Assembly: GCA_024637155.1 (NCBI GenBank)
Contig: JAGXFR010000028.1
Coordinates: forward strand, 27,512 to 91,511
Direction of reading: 5' to 3'
DNA length: 64,000 nt
Source of the DNA: Burkholderiaceae bacterium
GTDB lineage: Bacteria; Pseudomonadota; Gammaproteobacteria; Burkholderiales; Burkholderiaceae_E
The notes below the pieces were generated by a model that did no database searches, was not told the origin of the DNA, and saw only the letters and a program-made list of their open reading frames with translations. Of the stretch, positions 27,690 through 37,202 are shown piece after piece. How positions within the stretch are numbered: position 1 is the stretch's first letter; each line of letters starts with the position of its first letter. The position numbers and the translations under genes are program-made.

Positions 27690-28918
27690 CCAGAGAAAGC
27701 AAGGACCTGATCGTCGGACTCGACATCGGCACATCGAAGGTGGTGGCGATCGTCGCCGAGATCCTCGGCAACGGCCAATTCGAGATCATCGGGCTCGGCC
27801 AGAGCGAGTCGCGCGGACTCAAGAAGGGCGTCGTCGTCAACATCGAGGGAACCGTCAACTCGATCCAAAGCGCGCTCGAAGAGGCCGAACTGATGGCCGA
27901 CTGCAAGATCCGCACCGTTTTCACGGGAATTGCGGGCAGCCACATCCGCAGCTTCAACTCCAGCGGCATGGTCGCGATCAAGGACAAGGAGGTTACCGAG
28001 ACCGACGTGGCGCGGGTGATCGAGACGGCCAAGGCGGTCAACATCCCCACCGATCAGCAGGTGCTGCACGTCCTGCCGCAGGAATTCATGGTCGACGGCC
28101 AGGAAGACATCCGCGAGCCGATCGGGATGAGCGGCGTGCGACTCGAAGTGAAGGTGCACATCGTCACCGGCGCAGTGTCGGCCGCGCAGAACATCGTCAA
28201 GTGCGTGCGCCGCTGCGGCCTCGAGGTGCAGGACCTCGTATTGCAGCCGCTCGCCTCGAGCAACGCGGTGCTCACCGAGGACGAGAAGGAGCTCGGTGTG
28301 GCGCTCGTGGACATCGGCGGCGGGACCACCGACATCGCGATCTTCACCGGCGGCGCGATCCGCCACACCGCGGTGATTCCCATCGCCGGCGATCAGATCA
28401 CCAACGACATCGCGATGGCGCTGCGCACGCCCACCGCCGAGGCCGAGGAGATCAAGCTGCGCTACGGGATCGCCAAGCAGGCGCTTGCCGACGCGAGCGA
28501 CAAGCTGGAGGTGCCCGGACTGGGCGACCGGCCGCCGCGGATGATGTCGCGCCAGGCGCTCTCGGCAGTGATCGAGCCGCGCGTGGAGGAACTCTTCTCG
28601 CTGGTGCATCAGGTGATCCGCGAATCCGGCTACGAGGAACTACTGTCTTCGGGTCTGGTGTTCACCGGCGGAACCTCGCTGCTGCCCGGCACCGTCGAAC
28701 TGGCCGAGGACATCTTCCTGAAGCCGGTTCGCATCGGACTTCCCGCCTACGCGGGCGGGCTCTCGGACGTCGTGCGCTCGCCGCGCTACGCGACCGCCGT
28801 CGGGCTGCTCGAAGAGGCACGTACACAACATCTGCGCGGCCGCCGTGTGGCCGAGCAGTCGGGATCGATCCGCGAAACCATCCGAACGGTGAAGGAATGG
28901 TTCCTCGGGAATTTTTGA
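27686..28918 (+). CDS. ftsA: Cell division protein FtsA
   Basis: A 410-residue actin-like ATPase that tethers FtsZ to the membrane and signals to the divisome. LIVGLDIGTSKVVAIVAE is the phosphate-1 motif. The 1C domain runs about residues 85-165. VALVDIGGGTTDIAIFTGG is phosphate-2, and LVFTGGTSLLPG the adenosine motif. The C-terminus ending VKEWFLGNF is the amphipathic membrane-targeting helix. ATG 27686 lies in an ATGA overlap with ftsQ. A 109-base spacer precedes ftsZ. Confidence 0.97.
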   Translation: MTRESKDLIVGLDIGTSKVVAIVAEILGNGQFEIIGLGQSESRGLKKGVVVNIEGTVNSIQSALEEAELMADCKIRTVFTGIAGSHIRSFNSSGMVAIKDKEVTETDVARVIETAKAVNIPTDQQVLHVLPQEFMVDGQEDIREPIGMSGVRLEVKVHIVTGAVSAAQNIVKCVRRCGLEVQDLVLQPLASSNAVLTEDEKELGVALVDIGGGTTDIAIFTGGAIRHTAVIPIAGDQITNDIAMALRTPTAEAEEIKLRYGIAKQALADASDKLEVPGLGDRPPRMMSRQALSAVIEPRVEELFSLVHQVIRESGYEELLSSGLVFTGGTSLLPGTVELAEDIFLKPVRIGLPAYAGGLSDVVRSPRYATAVGLLEEARTQHLRGRRVAEQSGSIRETIRTVKEWFLGNF

Positions 28919-29027
28919 ACCGGCGCCGCAACCGGCGTCATTTTGCAACGGAGGGGGCGAGGGGAGAGGTGCAGCAGGTGTGCCCAGCTTCTCCCGTCTC
29001 TCTTTCCAGCTTTCAGGAGGCAACACC

Positions 29028-30221
29028 ATGGGCAAGAACATGATGAATTTTGAAATGATTGAAAACGAAGTCGAAGGTGCCGTCATCAAGGTGATCGGCG
29101 TGGGCGGGGCGGGAGGCAACGCGGTCAACCACATGATCAGCCGCGGCGTCCAGGGGGTCGACTTCATCGCGATGAATACGGATCGCCAGGCGCTGCGTCG
29201 CTCAATGTCCGAGCACGCGCTCCAGCTCGGCGACAGTGGACTGGGCGCGGGCGCGCGTCCGGAGATGGGCCGCGCTGCGGCCGAAGCGATGCGCGACGCA
29301 ATTCGCTCGACGCTTGACGGCGCGCACATGGTGTTTCTCACCGCGGGCATGGGCAAGGGCACCGGCACCGGCGCGACCCCGATCGTGGCCGAGATCGCGC
29401 GCGAACTGAACATCCTGACCGTCGGGGTCGTCACCAAGCCCTTCGAGTTCGAGGGCGTGAAGAAGATGCGCATCGCCGAGGAGGGCATCGACGAACTGGT
29501 CGGGTTGGTGGACTCGCTGATCGTGGTCCTGAACCAGAAGCTCTTCGAGGTGATGGACGAGGACGCCAGCCTCGAGGACGCCTTCAAGCGCGCAGACGAC
29601 GTGCTGCACAATGCCGTCGCCGGGATCGCCGAGATCATCAACGTGCCCGGCCTGGTCAACGTCGACTTCGCCGACGTGAAGACGGTGATGGGCGAGCAGG
29701 GCAAGGCGATGATGGGCATCGGCGAGGCGGCCGGACTCGACCGGGCGCGGCTCGCTGCCGAGCAGGCGGTGGCCTCCCCGCTGCTCGACGGTGTCGACCT
29801 TTCGGGCGCGCGCGGCGTGATCGTCAACATCACGGCGACGCGCAGCCTGCGGCTCAAGGAAACCAATGACGTGATCCACACGATCAAGGAGTTCTGCGCC
29901 GACGACGCGACGATCATCCACGGCACGGTGTTTGACGAGAACATGGGGGATTCGCTGCGGGTCACCGTGGTGGCCACCGGCATCGGCAAACGCAGTTCCC
30001 GGCCGGTGCTCGTCCCGCAGACGCGCCTGCGCACCGGAACCGACGGCGGACCCGCCCATGAGCCGGCCTCTGCCGTGGCGAACACCAACTACGAAGGCCT
30101 CGATCAACCGGCGGTGTGGCGCAATCCCCGTGGCTCCGCGGCGGCACAGGTGCAGGCCCTCGAGGAAAGCGGCGTAGAGCGCTTCGACATTCCCGCGTTT
30201 CTGCGCAAGCAGGCGGACTGA
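29028..30221 (+). CDS. ftsZ: Cell division protein FtsZ
   Basis: A 397-residue tubulin-like GTPase forming the Z ring. GVGGAGGNAVNHM is at residues ~25-36. The tubulin signature reads GMGKGTGTGATP at ~108-118, whereas the canonical sequence is GMGGGTGTGAAP; the Lys is a two-base change from a Gly codon. NVDFADVKTVM is the T7 loop. After a variable linker comes a C-terminal peptide, ERFDIPAFLRKQAD, that contacts FtsA, ZapD and other partners. ATG 29028 has a strong CAGGAGG at 29014-29020; the next ATG, 15 bases on, is too far. A hairpin follows the gene. Confidence 0.97.
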   Translation: MGKNMMNFEMIENEVEGAVIKVIGVGGAGGNAVNHMISRGVQGVDFIAMNTDRQALRRSMSEHALQLGDSGLGAGARPEMGRAAAEAMRDAIRSTLDGAHMVFLTAGMGKGTGTGATPIVAEIARELNILTVGVVTKPFEFEGVKKMRIAEEGIDELVGLVDSLIVVLNQKLFEVMDEDASLEDAFKRADDVLHNAVAGIAEIINVPGLVNVDFADVKTVMGEQGKAMMGIGEAAGLDRARLAAEQAVASPLLDGVDLSGARGVIVNITATRSLRLKETNDVIHTIKEFCADDATIIHGTVFDENMGDSLRVTVVATGIGKRSSRPVLVPQTRLRTGTDGGPAHEPASAVANTNYEGLDQPAVWRNPRGSAAAQVQALEESGVERFDIPAFLRKQAD

Positions 30222-30235
30222 GCGTGATCCTGCAC

Positions 30236-30261
30236 GGGGGGCCGTCGCCCATGCGGCCCCC
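30236..30261 (+). terminator. Possible terminator after ftsZ
   Basis: An 8-bp G/C-only inverted repeat, GGGGGCCG (30237-30244) with CGGCCCCC (30254-30261), lies 15 bases after the ftsZ stop. It is followed only by TCTGCTCGT, so the T tract is weak. A TAAAAT hexamer at 30313-30318 further on could be the -10 element of the peroxiredoxin gene. Confidence 0.45.
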
Positions 30262-30351
30262 TCTGCTCGTCCCGCAAGCCCGGCACTTGCGGCGGGTTAT
30301 CCGGCCCCAGCCTAAAATAGAGGGTTGGGTAGAGTGAACCGGGAGAAGAAG

Positions 30352-30858
30352 ATGACGATCAAGGTGGGCGAGCGCGTGCCTGACGCGACGCTGTATGAGT
30401 ACCATGAGACCGAAGGCGGGGGCTGCTCGATCGGTCCCAACAAGTTCAAGGTGGCGGACCTGGTCAAGGGCCGCAAGATCGTGATCTTTGGACTGCCGGG
30501 CGCCTTCACGCCGACCTGCTCGGCCAAGCACGTCCCGGGCTACATCCAGCAATACGACGCGCTGCGTGCCAAGGGCGTCGATGAGATCTGGTGCCTGTCG
30601 GTGAACGACGCCTGGGTGATGGGCGCGTGGGCGCGCGATCAGGGCACGGGCGACAAGATCCGGATGATGGGCGATGGAAACGTGGAGTTCACGCGCGCGA
30701 TCGGCGTGGATGTCAACATGGATGCGCCCGGATACGGAATCCGTTCGCGGCGCTATTCGATGCTGGTCGAGGACGGCGTGGTGACGCGATTCAACCTCGA
30801 GACGCCGGGCAAGTTCGAGGTGTCCGGCGCGGACACAATGCTTGCGCAGCTCGACTGA
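30352..30858 (+). CDS. Peroxiredoxin, Prx5/type II (AhpC-TSA superfamily)
   Basis: A 168-residue thiol peroxidase reducing hydrogen peroxide and organic hydroperoxides. The active-site segment is [19 protein letters not shown], with the peroxidatic Cys at about residue 56 and the required Thr at 53. [15 protein letters not shown] and [10 protein letters not shown] are typical of Prx5. The Cys in IWCLSVND is the only obvious other conserved thiol. ATG 30352 has GGAG at 30342-30345; an upstream TTG frame has no better signal. Its place between ftsZ and lpxC is conserved in betaproteobacteria. Confidence 0.93.
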   Translation: MTIKVGERVPDATLYEYHETEGGGCSIGPNKFKVADLVKGRKIVIFGLPGAFTPTCSAKHVPGYIQQYDALRAKGVDEIWCLSVNDAWVMGAWARDQGTGDKIRMMGDGNVEFTRAIGVDVNMDAPGYGIRSRRYSMLVEDGVVTRFNLETPGKFEVSGADTMLAQLD

Positions 30859-30875
30859 GTTGCAGGAGAGGGGCG

Positions 30876-31805
30876 ATGCTGCGGCAACGGACGATCAAGT
30901 CGCTGGTGCGCACCACCGGGGTGGGGCTGCACTCCGGGCGGCGCGTCGAGCTGACGCTGCGTCCCGCGGCGGCCAACACCGGGATCGTCTTTCGCCGCAT
31001 TGATCTCGAGCCGCCGGTGGAGATCAACGCCGCCGCCGAGCGGGTCACCGACACGCGGATGGCCTCGACCCTGAGCACCGGAACCGACGGCCACGACGCC
31101 GCCGCGCAGGTGGCGACCGTCGAGCACCTGATGGCCGCGCTGGCCGGTCTGGGTATCGATAACCTGTACGTGGATGTCACCGCGGCCGAGATTCCGATCC
31201 TCGACGGGTCGGCGGGCTCCTTCGTGTTCCTGATCCAGTCGGCGGGCGTTCTCGAGCAGGGCGCAGCCAAGCGCTTCATCGCGGTGCGCAAGGCCGTCGA
31301 GGTCCGCGATGGCGACAAGTGGGCTCGCCTGGAGCCGCATTTCGGCTTCCGGCTGCGCTTTTCGATCGACTTCGCGCACCCCGCGATCGACGCAACCACC
31401 CAGCAGGTCGAGGTTGACTTCGCGACGGACTCGTTCGTGCACGATGTGGCGCGCGCGCGCACCTTCGGGTTCATGCAGGACGTCGAGGCGCTGCGCGCGA
31501 GCGGACTGGCGCAGGGCGGCAGTCTGGGAAATGCCATCGTGATGGACGAGTACCGGGTCCTCAATGCCGAGGGGCTGCGCTCGGCCGACGAGTTCGTCAA
31601 GCACAAGATTCTCGACGCGATCGGCGACCTCTATCTGGTCGGCCACCCGCTGCTCGCCGCGTACTCGGCGCACAAGTCCGGTCACGCGCTGAACAACACG
31701 CTGTTGCGGGCCTTGCTCGCGGACGCGGAAAGCCACGAGGTCATCAGTTTCGCCGAGCGCAAGGCCGCACCCCGGCTCTTCGCTCTCGACTGGAGCCTCG
31801 CCTGA
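30876..31805 (+). CDS. lpxC: UDP-3-O-acyl-N-acetylglucosamine deacetylase
   Basis: A 309-residue zinc amidase catalysing the committed step of lipid A synthesis. Zinc ligands are His ~84 (VEHLMAAL), His ~243 and Asp ~247 (HKILDAIGD). The catalytic His is ~270 in HKSGHALNN, with the same 27-residue spacing from the zinc His as in E. coli (238/265). [14 protein letters not shown] opens the protein. ATG 30876 has AGGAGAGG just upstream and lies 17 bases after the peroxiredoxin gene. In E. coli LpxC is degraded by FtsH; nothing about that can be read here. Confidence 0.97.
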   Translation: MLRQRTIKSLVRTTGVGLHSGRRVELTLRPAAANTGIVFRRIDLEPPVEINAAAERVTDTRMASTLSTGTDGHDAAAQVATVEHLMAALAGLGIDNLYVDVTAAEIPILDGSAGSFVFLIQSAGVLEQGAAKRFIAVRKAVEVRDGDKWARLEPHFGFRLRFSIDFAHPAIDATTQQVEVDFATDSFVHDVARARTFGFMQDVEALRASGLAQGGSLGNAIVMDEYRVLNAEGLRSADEFVKHKILDAIGDLYLVGHPLLAAYSAHKSGHALNNTLLRALLADAESHEVISFAERKAAPRLFALDWSLA

Positions 31806-31842
31806 GCCGCCTGGCTCCGGCGCGTGCGGCAGGTTCGCCGAC

Positions 31843-32025
31843 GTGATCATCGTCCTGCGCATCGTCTTCGCCCTTGGCCTGATCGTGGCGCTGTGGTGCG
31901 GCGTCGCGTATCTGATGAGCGGTGAACGCCGCTACCTGCGCCTCGCGCTGCGCACGCTGCTGGGTACCTGCGTGCTGGGGCTGCTGTTCTTCGCCGGCCT
32001 GATCGCGGAGCGGCTGCTGTCGTAG
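31843..32025 (+). CDS. Small hypothetical membrane protein
   Basis: A 60-residue ORF from GTG 31843 with two predicted transmembrane helices, VLRIVFALGLIVALWCGVAY and LLGTCVLGLLFFAGLIAE. They are separated by a basic loop (SGERRYLRLALR), a pattern consistent with a real inner-membrane hairpin protein. An AGG lies about nine bases upstream. It starts 37 bases after lpxC on the same strand and ends just before the hairpin repeat. No family is recognised. Absence of other coding signals nearby and the charge pattern favour a real gene, but codon evidence over 60 residues is limited. Confidence 0.55.
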   Translation: MIIVLRIVFALGLIVALWCGVAYLMSGERRYLRLALRTLLGTCVLGLLFFAGLIAERLLS

Positions 32026-32099
32026 CGCTTTGCGCTGTTCCGTTCGCGCGATGCCTGCCGTTCTCGCCTGCCCTCGGTCGCGGGGCAGTGGCGCGGCGC

Positions 32100-32673
32100 G
32101 CTGTGCTCAGGTACCCGCGTTCGCCGCTCGTTACCGGCTCGGCGCGGCCACCTGAGCACAGCACGCTCCGGGGCATCCCCGCGCACGGTTCACCAAGTCG
32201 AACCCCACCCGCCCGCGCGCAACTGCAAGCCATCCGGCCCGCCGGGCGCGCACCGGTCGCGCTCGCGTGCGCCAGCGCGGCGCGCCGCGCTCCCGTGCGC
32301 GCGATCGGCTCGTTACCCGATCGCACACACGTCCGCCAGCGGCGCGCTGCGTGACACCCCCACATACGTATTCGGACAACGCAGCAGCCCGTGGAGTCAA
32401 GAACGCCTGCGGTTCCGCTGGATGCAGTCAAACGGCAGCGAGAGGTACACACATGCGGATGCGCAGCCGGCGGGCAGGCTCGCGGCGGATGGCGCCCGGG
32501 TAACGAGCCGGGCGCTCGCCGCGAGACGGGCGCCGTCACCGGCGCAGGCATGAGACGCGTGTCGTGTGGATTCATCGCAGCGACGGCTACGCGTGCGCAA
32601 GCTGCTACCCGGCGCGATGTGGTCAGGCGGCCGCGCCGAGCGGGTAACGAGCCGCGAACGCGGACGCCTGACC
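32100..32673 (-). repeat. Hairpin-array repeat, copy 2 (RHA-2), inverted relative to copy 1
   Basis: A noncoding ~574-base element matching copy 1 in reverse order. Its hairpins are a 13-bp perfect stem (GCTGTGCTCAGGT 32100-32112 with ACCTGAGCACAGC 32150-32162), a 14-bp stem at 32295-32330, an internal stem (GCGCCCGG 32492-32499 with CCGGGCGC 32508-32515), and an outer stem (GGTCAGGCG 32621-32629 with CGCCTGACC 32665-32673). Loop cores read CTCGTTACC or GGTAACGAG. Centre-to-centre spacings of about 182, 191 and 143 bases compare with 183, 167 and 143 in copy 1. Block 32277-32349 matches 7738-7666 at 61 of 73 positions. No gene is supported between 32026 and 32712. Confidence 0.8.
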
Positions 32674-32712
32674 GCAGCGCGCACCAACGAATGAGCGCGT
32701 CCCTCGCCCGCC

Positions 32713-33168
32713 CTACTTTGCTCCACGCCGGTGCCGCCGCACCAGCCGCGCAAGCGCCTGCTGCAGTGGAGTAAGTGCTCGCTTGCCGGGCCCGGAGGGG
32801 GTTCCGATGGCTTCGAAGGCGGCCAGCGCGCTCTCCGGAATGTGCCGCGGCGTCCAGGCGGGCGCGGGGGGCGGGCGAATCGAGCGTTGCGGCCGGAATC
32901 GGATTCGATTAACCTGTAGCGAGGTTCCCTGGAGCGCAACGAGCAGCGAGGGCTCGAGTTGACGGCATTTGGCCGCCGCGCCCGACGATCGTGTCGCCAC
33001 GGTCAGCGTGTCGCCTTCGATCGCGACAACGGCCAGCCCCAGTTCTGGCGCGGCGCGCTGCAATGCGGCTTCGAGTCGCAGCAGCGTATCGACCCGTTGC
33101 GCGGCATCACGATAGCTCGGGTCGGTGCCGAGCCAGTCCAGGACCTGTTTGGGAACGCTTCGTTGCAT
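32713..33168 (-). CDS. DUF721 family protein (DciA-like)
   Basis: A 151-residue protein of the DUF721 family, to which the replicative-helicase loader DciA belongs. It begins MQRSVPKQVLDWLGTDPSY and carries the KH-like segment LGLAVVAIEGDTLTVATRSS, AAKCRQLEPSLLVALQG and VNRIRFRPQRS. The C-terminal ~50 residues are Pro-rich and then basic (LARLVRRHRRGAK), which could bind nucleic acid. ATG 33168 lacks a well-spaced Shine-Dalgarno (AGGAG about 15 bases upstream). It is divergent from the M23 peptidase gene; the DUF721/M23/secA order is conserved in betaproteobacteria. Helicase loading is inferred from the family only. Confidence 0.75.
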   Translation of the reverse strand: MQRSVPKQVLDWLGTDPSYRDAAQRVDTLLRLEAALQRAAPELGLAVVAIEGDTLTVATRSSGAAAKCRQLEPSLLVALQGTSLQVNRIRFRPQRSIRPPPAPAWTPRHIPESALAAFEAIGTPSGPGKRALTPLQQALARLVRRHRRGAK

Positions 33169-33223
33169 CGGGAATTCACGACTCCTGAGCGAACAACGAT
33201 AACAGAGTGGGAGCGGTAACGGC

Positions 33224-34255
33224 TTGCAGATCATCCTGGTCCATCCGCGTCTGAGCAAGGCGCGGACCATCACGGTTTCCCGCGGGATGCTTGCCGCCGG
33301 AGTCGCCGCACTGGTTCTGATTCTCGCGGTGGGTTCCGGGTTGCTCTCCTGGGCGACGCTGCGCCATGCTGATGAACTGCGGGCGCGTCTGGCAGGTTCC
33401 TGGCTTGGCGCGACCGTTGCGGTGCCGGCACCGGGCGCCGATCCCAACTACGTGCGCCAGAACATCGACGCGCTTGCGGTCCGACTCGGCCAGATTCAGG
33501 CGCAGCTCGCCGGACTGGATGCGCTCGGCGATCGCCTCGTCGCGACGATCGGGTGGAAGGTGCCCGATCCCCTGCGCTCCGGTGGCGGGGCGGGCATTGT
33601 CAAGGGCCGCGCGGGTGCGGATGCACACAGGCCGGCGCCCGCAACGTCGATGCCGGGCAAACCGTTGCCGGGTCAGGGCGGCCCCTACGCTCCGCTGCTT
33701 CCGGAACGATCCCTGATCGGACTGGCGCTGGAGATCGAGCGCGTCTCCGGTGATCTGGATCGGCGCCTCGACCAGTGGAGTCTCCTCGAGGCCGACCTCC
33801 TGTATCAGAGCGTCGCCACCAAACTGGTCCCGACCCGGGATCCGGTGCGTGAGCCTGCGCTCGGTTCCGCGTACGGGTGGCGTTCGGATCCGTTCACGGG
33901 CAAGGCGGCGCTGCACGAGGGGCTCGATTTCAACGCCCCCGAGGGCACGCCGATCCTCGCCGCGGGGGCGGGGAGTGTCGCGAGCGTCGGCACCCATCCG
34001 GCCTACGGCCGGATGGTCGATCTGGACCATGGCGGGGGAGTCAGCACGCGCTACGCGCACGCGTCCCGGATCCATGTGCGCCAGGGGGACATCGTGCGCC
34101 AGGACCAGTTGATCGCCGAGGTGGGCACCACCGGACGTTCGACCGGGCCGCACCTGCACTTCGAGGTCCGCGTCAACGGCGAGTCCCGCAATCCGCTGCC
34201 CTTCCTGGGGGAGGCAGGGCGCGGCAACGCGCTGGCGCTGGCGCCGCGGCGTTAG
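33224..34255 (+). CDS. M23 family metallopeptidase with membrane anchor
   Basis: A 343-residue envelope protein. An N-terminal transmembrane helix (residues ~21-45, GVAALVLILAVGSGLLSWAT) leads to a periplasmic region with a short coiled coil (~80-105). A LytM/M23 domain (~215-325) carries zinc-site motifs HEGLDFNAPEGTP and TGPHLHFEVRVNG. The first His/Asp pair (H-x-x-x-D) and the HxH are both present, so it should be an active peptidoglycan endopeptidase rather than a degenerate EnvC type. The start is TTG 33224 with GGGAG about ten bases upstream. It lies directly before secA. Confidence 0.9.
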   Translation: MQIILVHPRLSKARTITVSRGMLAAGVAALVLILAVGSGLLSWATLRHADELRARLAGSWLGATVAVPAPGADPNYVRQNIDALAVRLGQIQAQLAGLDALGDRLVATIGWKVPDPLRSGGGAGIVKGRAGADAHRPAPATSMPGKPLPGQGGPYAPLLPERSLIGLALEIERVSGDLDRRLDQWSLLEADLLYQSVATKLVPTRDPVREPALGSAYGWRSDPFTGKAALHEGLDFNAPEGTPILAAGAGSVASVGTHPAYGRMVDLDHGGGVSTRYAHASRIHVRQGDIVRQDQLIAEVGTTGRSTGPHLHFEVRVNGESRNPLPFLGEAGRGNALALAPRR

Positions 34256-34324
34256 CTTCGCGGTGCACATGGTAAAATCCCGCGCTTGCCCAACTGAGAC
34301 AGGGGCCCGCCAGGCGCCTTGAGC

Positions 34325-34345
34325 GTGGGGGTTCCTGCGCCCCAC
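34325..34345 (+). promoter_or_regulatory. Hairpin immediately upstream of the secA start codon
   Basis: GTGGGG at 34325-34330 can pair with CCCCAC at 34340-34345, the last base of which abuts the secA ATG at 34346. The G run inside the stem is the only Shine-Dalgarno-like sequence for secA. Folding would hide it, so translational control of secA is possible. No SecM-like ORF is seen. This is an inference from sequence. Confidence 0.35.
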
Positions 34346-37159
34346 ATGATCCAGAAATTTCTCACCCGTTTCTTCGGCAGCCGCAACGAGCGGCTGTTGG
34401 CGGCCCAGCGCAAGACGGTTGAGCGAATCAACGCGCTCGAACCGGCGATGGCCGCGCTCTCCGACGAGCAGCTTGCCGCCAAGACGGTCGAATTCAGGGA
34501 GCGTCACGCCCAGGGTGAAACGCTCGACGCCTTGCTGACGGAAGCCTTCGCCGTTTGCCGGGAGGCCTCGAAGCGCTCGCTGCGCATGCGCCACTTCGAC
34601 GTGCAGCTGGTCGGCGGGATCATGCTGCACAACGGGAAGATCGCCGAGATGCGCACCGGCGAGGGCAAGACCCTCACCGCGACGCTTGCCATCTATCTCA
34701 ATGCGATCGCCGGCAAGGGTGCGCACATCGTCACGGTCAACGACTACCTCGCGGCCCGCGACGCGGCTTGGATGGGCAAGCTCTACCGCTTCCTCGGTCT
34801 GACCGTCGGCACGATCGTGTCGCAGCAACCCACCGACGAGAAGCGCCTCGCCTACCAGGCGGACGTGACCTACGGAACGAACAACGAGTTCGGCTTCGAT
34901 TACCTGCGCGACAACATGGAGTACGCGGGCACGGACCGGCGCCAGCGCGGGCTTCACTACGCGATCGTCGACGAGGTCGATTCGATCCTGATCGACGAGG
35001 CGCGCACGCCGCTGATCATCTCGGGGCAGGCGGAAGACCACACCGAGATGTACCAGCGCATGAACTCGATTCCGGCGCTTCTCGACGAGATGAGCGTCGA
35101 ACCCAAGGTGGGCGAGCCCGACGAGCCCGGTGACTACTGGATCGATCGCAAGAGCAACCAGGTGCAGCTCTCGGAGGCTGGCCACGAAAAGGCCGAACTT
35201 CTGCTGGCCGAGAACGGCATGCTCGCTGCCGGCGCAAGTCTCTACGACACGGCGAACATCTCGCTGTTCCACCACTTGATGGCCGCACTGCGGGCACACA
35301 CGCTGTTTCACCGCGACCAGCAATACGTGGTGACCAACGGCGAAGTGGTGATCGTCGACGAATTCACCGGACGGATGATGGTGGGTCGGCGCTGGTCAGA
35401 CGGGCTGCACCAGGCCGTCGAGGCCAAGGAAGGCGTCGCGATTCAGGCCGAGAACCAGACGCTCGCCTCGATCACCTTCCAGAATTTCTTCCGGATGTAC
35501 AAGAAGCTGGCGGGCATGACCGGGACGGCCGACACCGAGGCCTACGAATTCCAGGAGATCTACACGCTCGAGACGGTGGTGATTCCGACGCACATGAACA
35601 TGATCCGGGACGACCGCCAGGATCAGGTGTTCCGGACGGCGCGCGAGAAGTACAACGCGATCCTCGCCGACATCCGCGACTGTTACGAGCGAGTGCAACC
35701 GGTGCTGGTCGGCACCACGTCCATCGAGAATTCCGAGCTGCTCTCGGGCATGCTCGAAAAGGACGGCCTCCCGCACAACGTGCTCAACGCCAAGCAGCAC
35801 GCGCGCGAGGCCGAGATTGTCGCCGAGGCCGGCCGCCCGAAGATGATCACCATCGCCACCAACATGGCGGGTCGCGGCACGGACATCGTGCTCGGGGGCA
35901 ACATTTCCAAGCAGATCGAAGCGATCGAGGTCGATGAGTCGCTCGATCCGGCGCAGATCGAGGAACGGACTGCCCAGTTGCGCGCCCAGTGGCAGCAGTT
36001 ACACGAGCAGGTGGTGGCCGCCGGCGGCCTGCACATCGTCGGCACCGAGCGGCACGAGTCGCGCCGGATCGACAACCAGTTGCGCGGACGCTCCGGGCGC
36101 CAGGGTGACCCCGGCTCGTCACGCTTCTATCTGTCGATGGAAGACTCGCTGCTCAAGATCTTCGCCGGCGATCGTCTCAAGGCGATCATGGACCGGCTCA
36201 AGCTGCCCGATGGCGAGGCGATCGAGGCGGGCATGGTGACGCGTTCGATCGAGAGCGCACAGCGCAAGGTCGAGAGCCGCAACTTCGACATCCGCAAGCA
36301 GCTGCTCGAATACGACGATGTCGCCAACGACCAGCGCAAGATCGTCTACGCGGATCGCAACGCGCTGCTCGACTCGGAGGATTTCTCCGAGCGAATCGCC
36401 GACCTGCGCCGGCGCGTCTTCATCGACCTGGTGCGCGAGTACGTCCCGGAGGAAAGCGTCGAGGAGCAGTGGAACGTTCCCGGGCTCGAAACCGTGCTGC
36501 GCGACGAATGGCAGGTCGAGGTGCCGCTGGAGGCGATGCTCAAGGAGCGCAGCGAACTCACCGACGCGGATCTGGTGGAGGCGGTTGCCGGGGCGGCCGA
36601 CGCGGCCTATCAGGCGAAGGTGACACTGGTCGGTGCCGAGCCGTTCGCGGGTTTCGAGCGTTCGGTGCTGCTGCAGGTGCTCGACCAGCACTGGCGCGAG
36701 CATCTCTCCACGCTGGACTACCTGCGCCAGGGCATTCACCTGCGCGGCTACGCCCAGAAGAACCCCAAGCAGGAATACAAACGCGAAGCATTCGAACTGT
36801 TCACGCTGATGCAGCAGCGGGTGCGCACCGACGTCACCCGGGTGCTGATGACCGTGCGCATCCAGAGCCCCGAAGAGGTCCAGAAGGCGGCGGAGGAAAC
36901 CGCGCCGCCGGCCTATTCGAACGTCAGCTACACGCACGCGGAGTTCAACAGTGCGGCGGCGGCGTCCGAGGATGACCCGGAGGCGGTGGGTCTGGCGGCC
37001 CTTTCGGCGGGTGCTGGCGCGGGCGCCGGCGAGGGCGAGGGCGAGGGCGAACCGGCACAGCAGCCGTTCAAGCGCTTCGGACAAAAGATCGGGCGCAATG
37101 AACCCTGCCCCTGCGGTTCGGGCAAGAAGTACAAGCAGTGCCACGGAAAGCTGAACTGA
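34346..37159 (+). CDS. secA: Preprotein translocase ATPase SecA
   Basis: A 937-residue motor that drives unfolded preproteins through SecYEG. The ATG at 34346 places the Walker A lysine ([13 protein letters not shown]) at residue 108, the same number as in E. coli, supporting this start over TTG 34319. The preprotein-binding domain follows NBD1. [15 protein letters not shown] and [20 protein letters not shown] are NBD2 helicase motifs. The C-terminal zinc/SecB-binding motif [16 protein letters not shown] is intact. A Gly/Glu-rich linker (about residues 890-910) precedes it. It is followed by argJ. Confidence 0.98.
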   Translation: MIQKFLTRFFGSRNERLLAAQRKTVERINALEPAMAALSDEQLAAKTVEFRERHAQGETLDALLTEAFAVCREASKRSLRMRHFDVQLVGGIMLHNGKIAEMRTGEGKTLTATLAIYLNAIAGKGAHIVTVNDYLAARDAAWMGKLYRFLGLTVGTIVSQQPTDEKRLAYQADVTYGTNNEFGFDYLRDNMEYAGTDRRQRGLHYAIVDEVDSILIDEARTPLIISGQAEDHTEMYQRMNSIPALLDEMSVEPKVGEPDEPGDYWIDRKSNQVQLSEAGHEKAELLLAENGMLAAGASLYDTANISLFHHLMAALRAHTLFHRDQQYVVTNGEVVIVDEFTGRMMVGRRWSDGLHQAVEAKEGVAIQAENQTLASITFQNFFRMYKKLAGMTGTADTEAYEFQEIYTLETVVIPTHMNMIRDDRQDQVFRTAREKYNAILADIRDCYERVQPVLVGTTSIENSELLSGMLEKDGLPHNVLNAKQHAREAEIVAEAGRPKMITIATNMAGRGTDIVLGGNISKQIEAIEVDESLDPAQIEERTAQLRAQWQQLHEQVVAAGGLHIVGTERHESRRIDNQLRGRSGRQGDPGSSRFYLSMEDSLLKIFAGDRLKAIMDRLKLPDGEAIEAGMVTRSIESAQRKVESRNFDIRKQLLEYDDVANDQRKIVYADRNALLDSEDFSERIADLRRRVFIDLVREYVPEESVEEQWNVPGLETVLRDEWQVEVPLEAMLKERSELTDADLVEAVAGAADAAYQAKVTLVGAEPFAGFERSVLLQVLDQHWREHLSTLDYLRQGIHLRGYAQKNPKQEYKREAFELFTLMQQRVRTDVTRVLMTVRIQSPEEVQKAAEETAPPAYSNVSYTHAEFNSAAAASEDDPEAVGLAALSAGAGAGAGEGEGEGEPAQQPFKRFGQKIGRNEPCPCGSGKKYKQCHGKLN

Positions 37160-37202
37160 CGCGGCGCCGCCAGATCGAATTTCTTTTTTGGGACGAACCG
37201 CG

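Noticed and set aside
32200..32800. Open frames on both strands around 32.1-32.8 kb
   Set aside because: Part of repeat copy 2 or the antisense of the DUF721 gene; low-complexity and without start signals.
34319..34345. SecA start at TTG 34319
   Set aside because: ATG 34346 puts the Walker A lysine at residue 108 as in E. coli and gives the normal [14 protein letters not shown] start.
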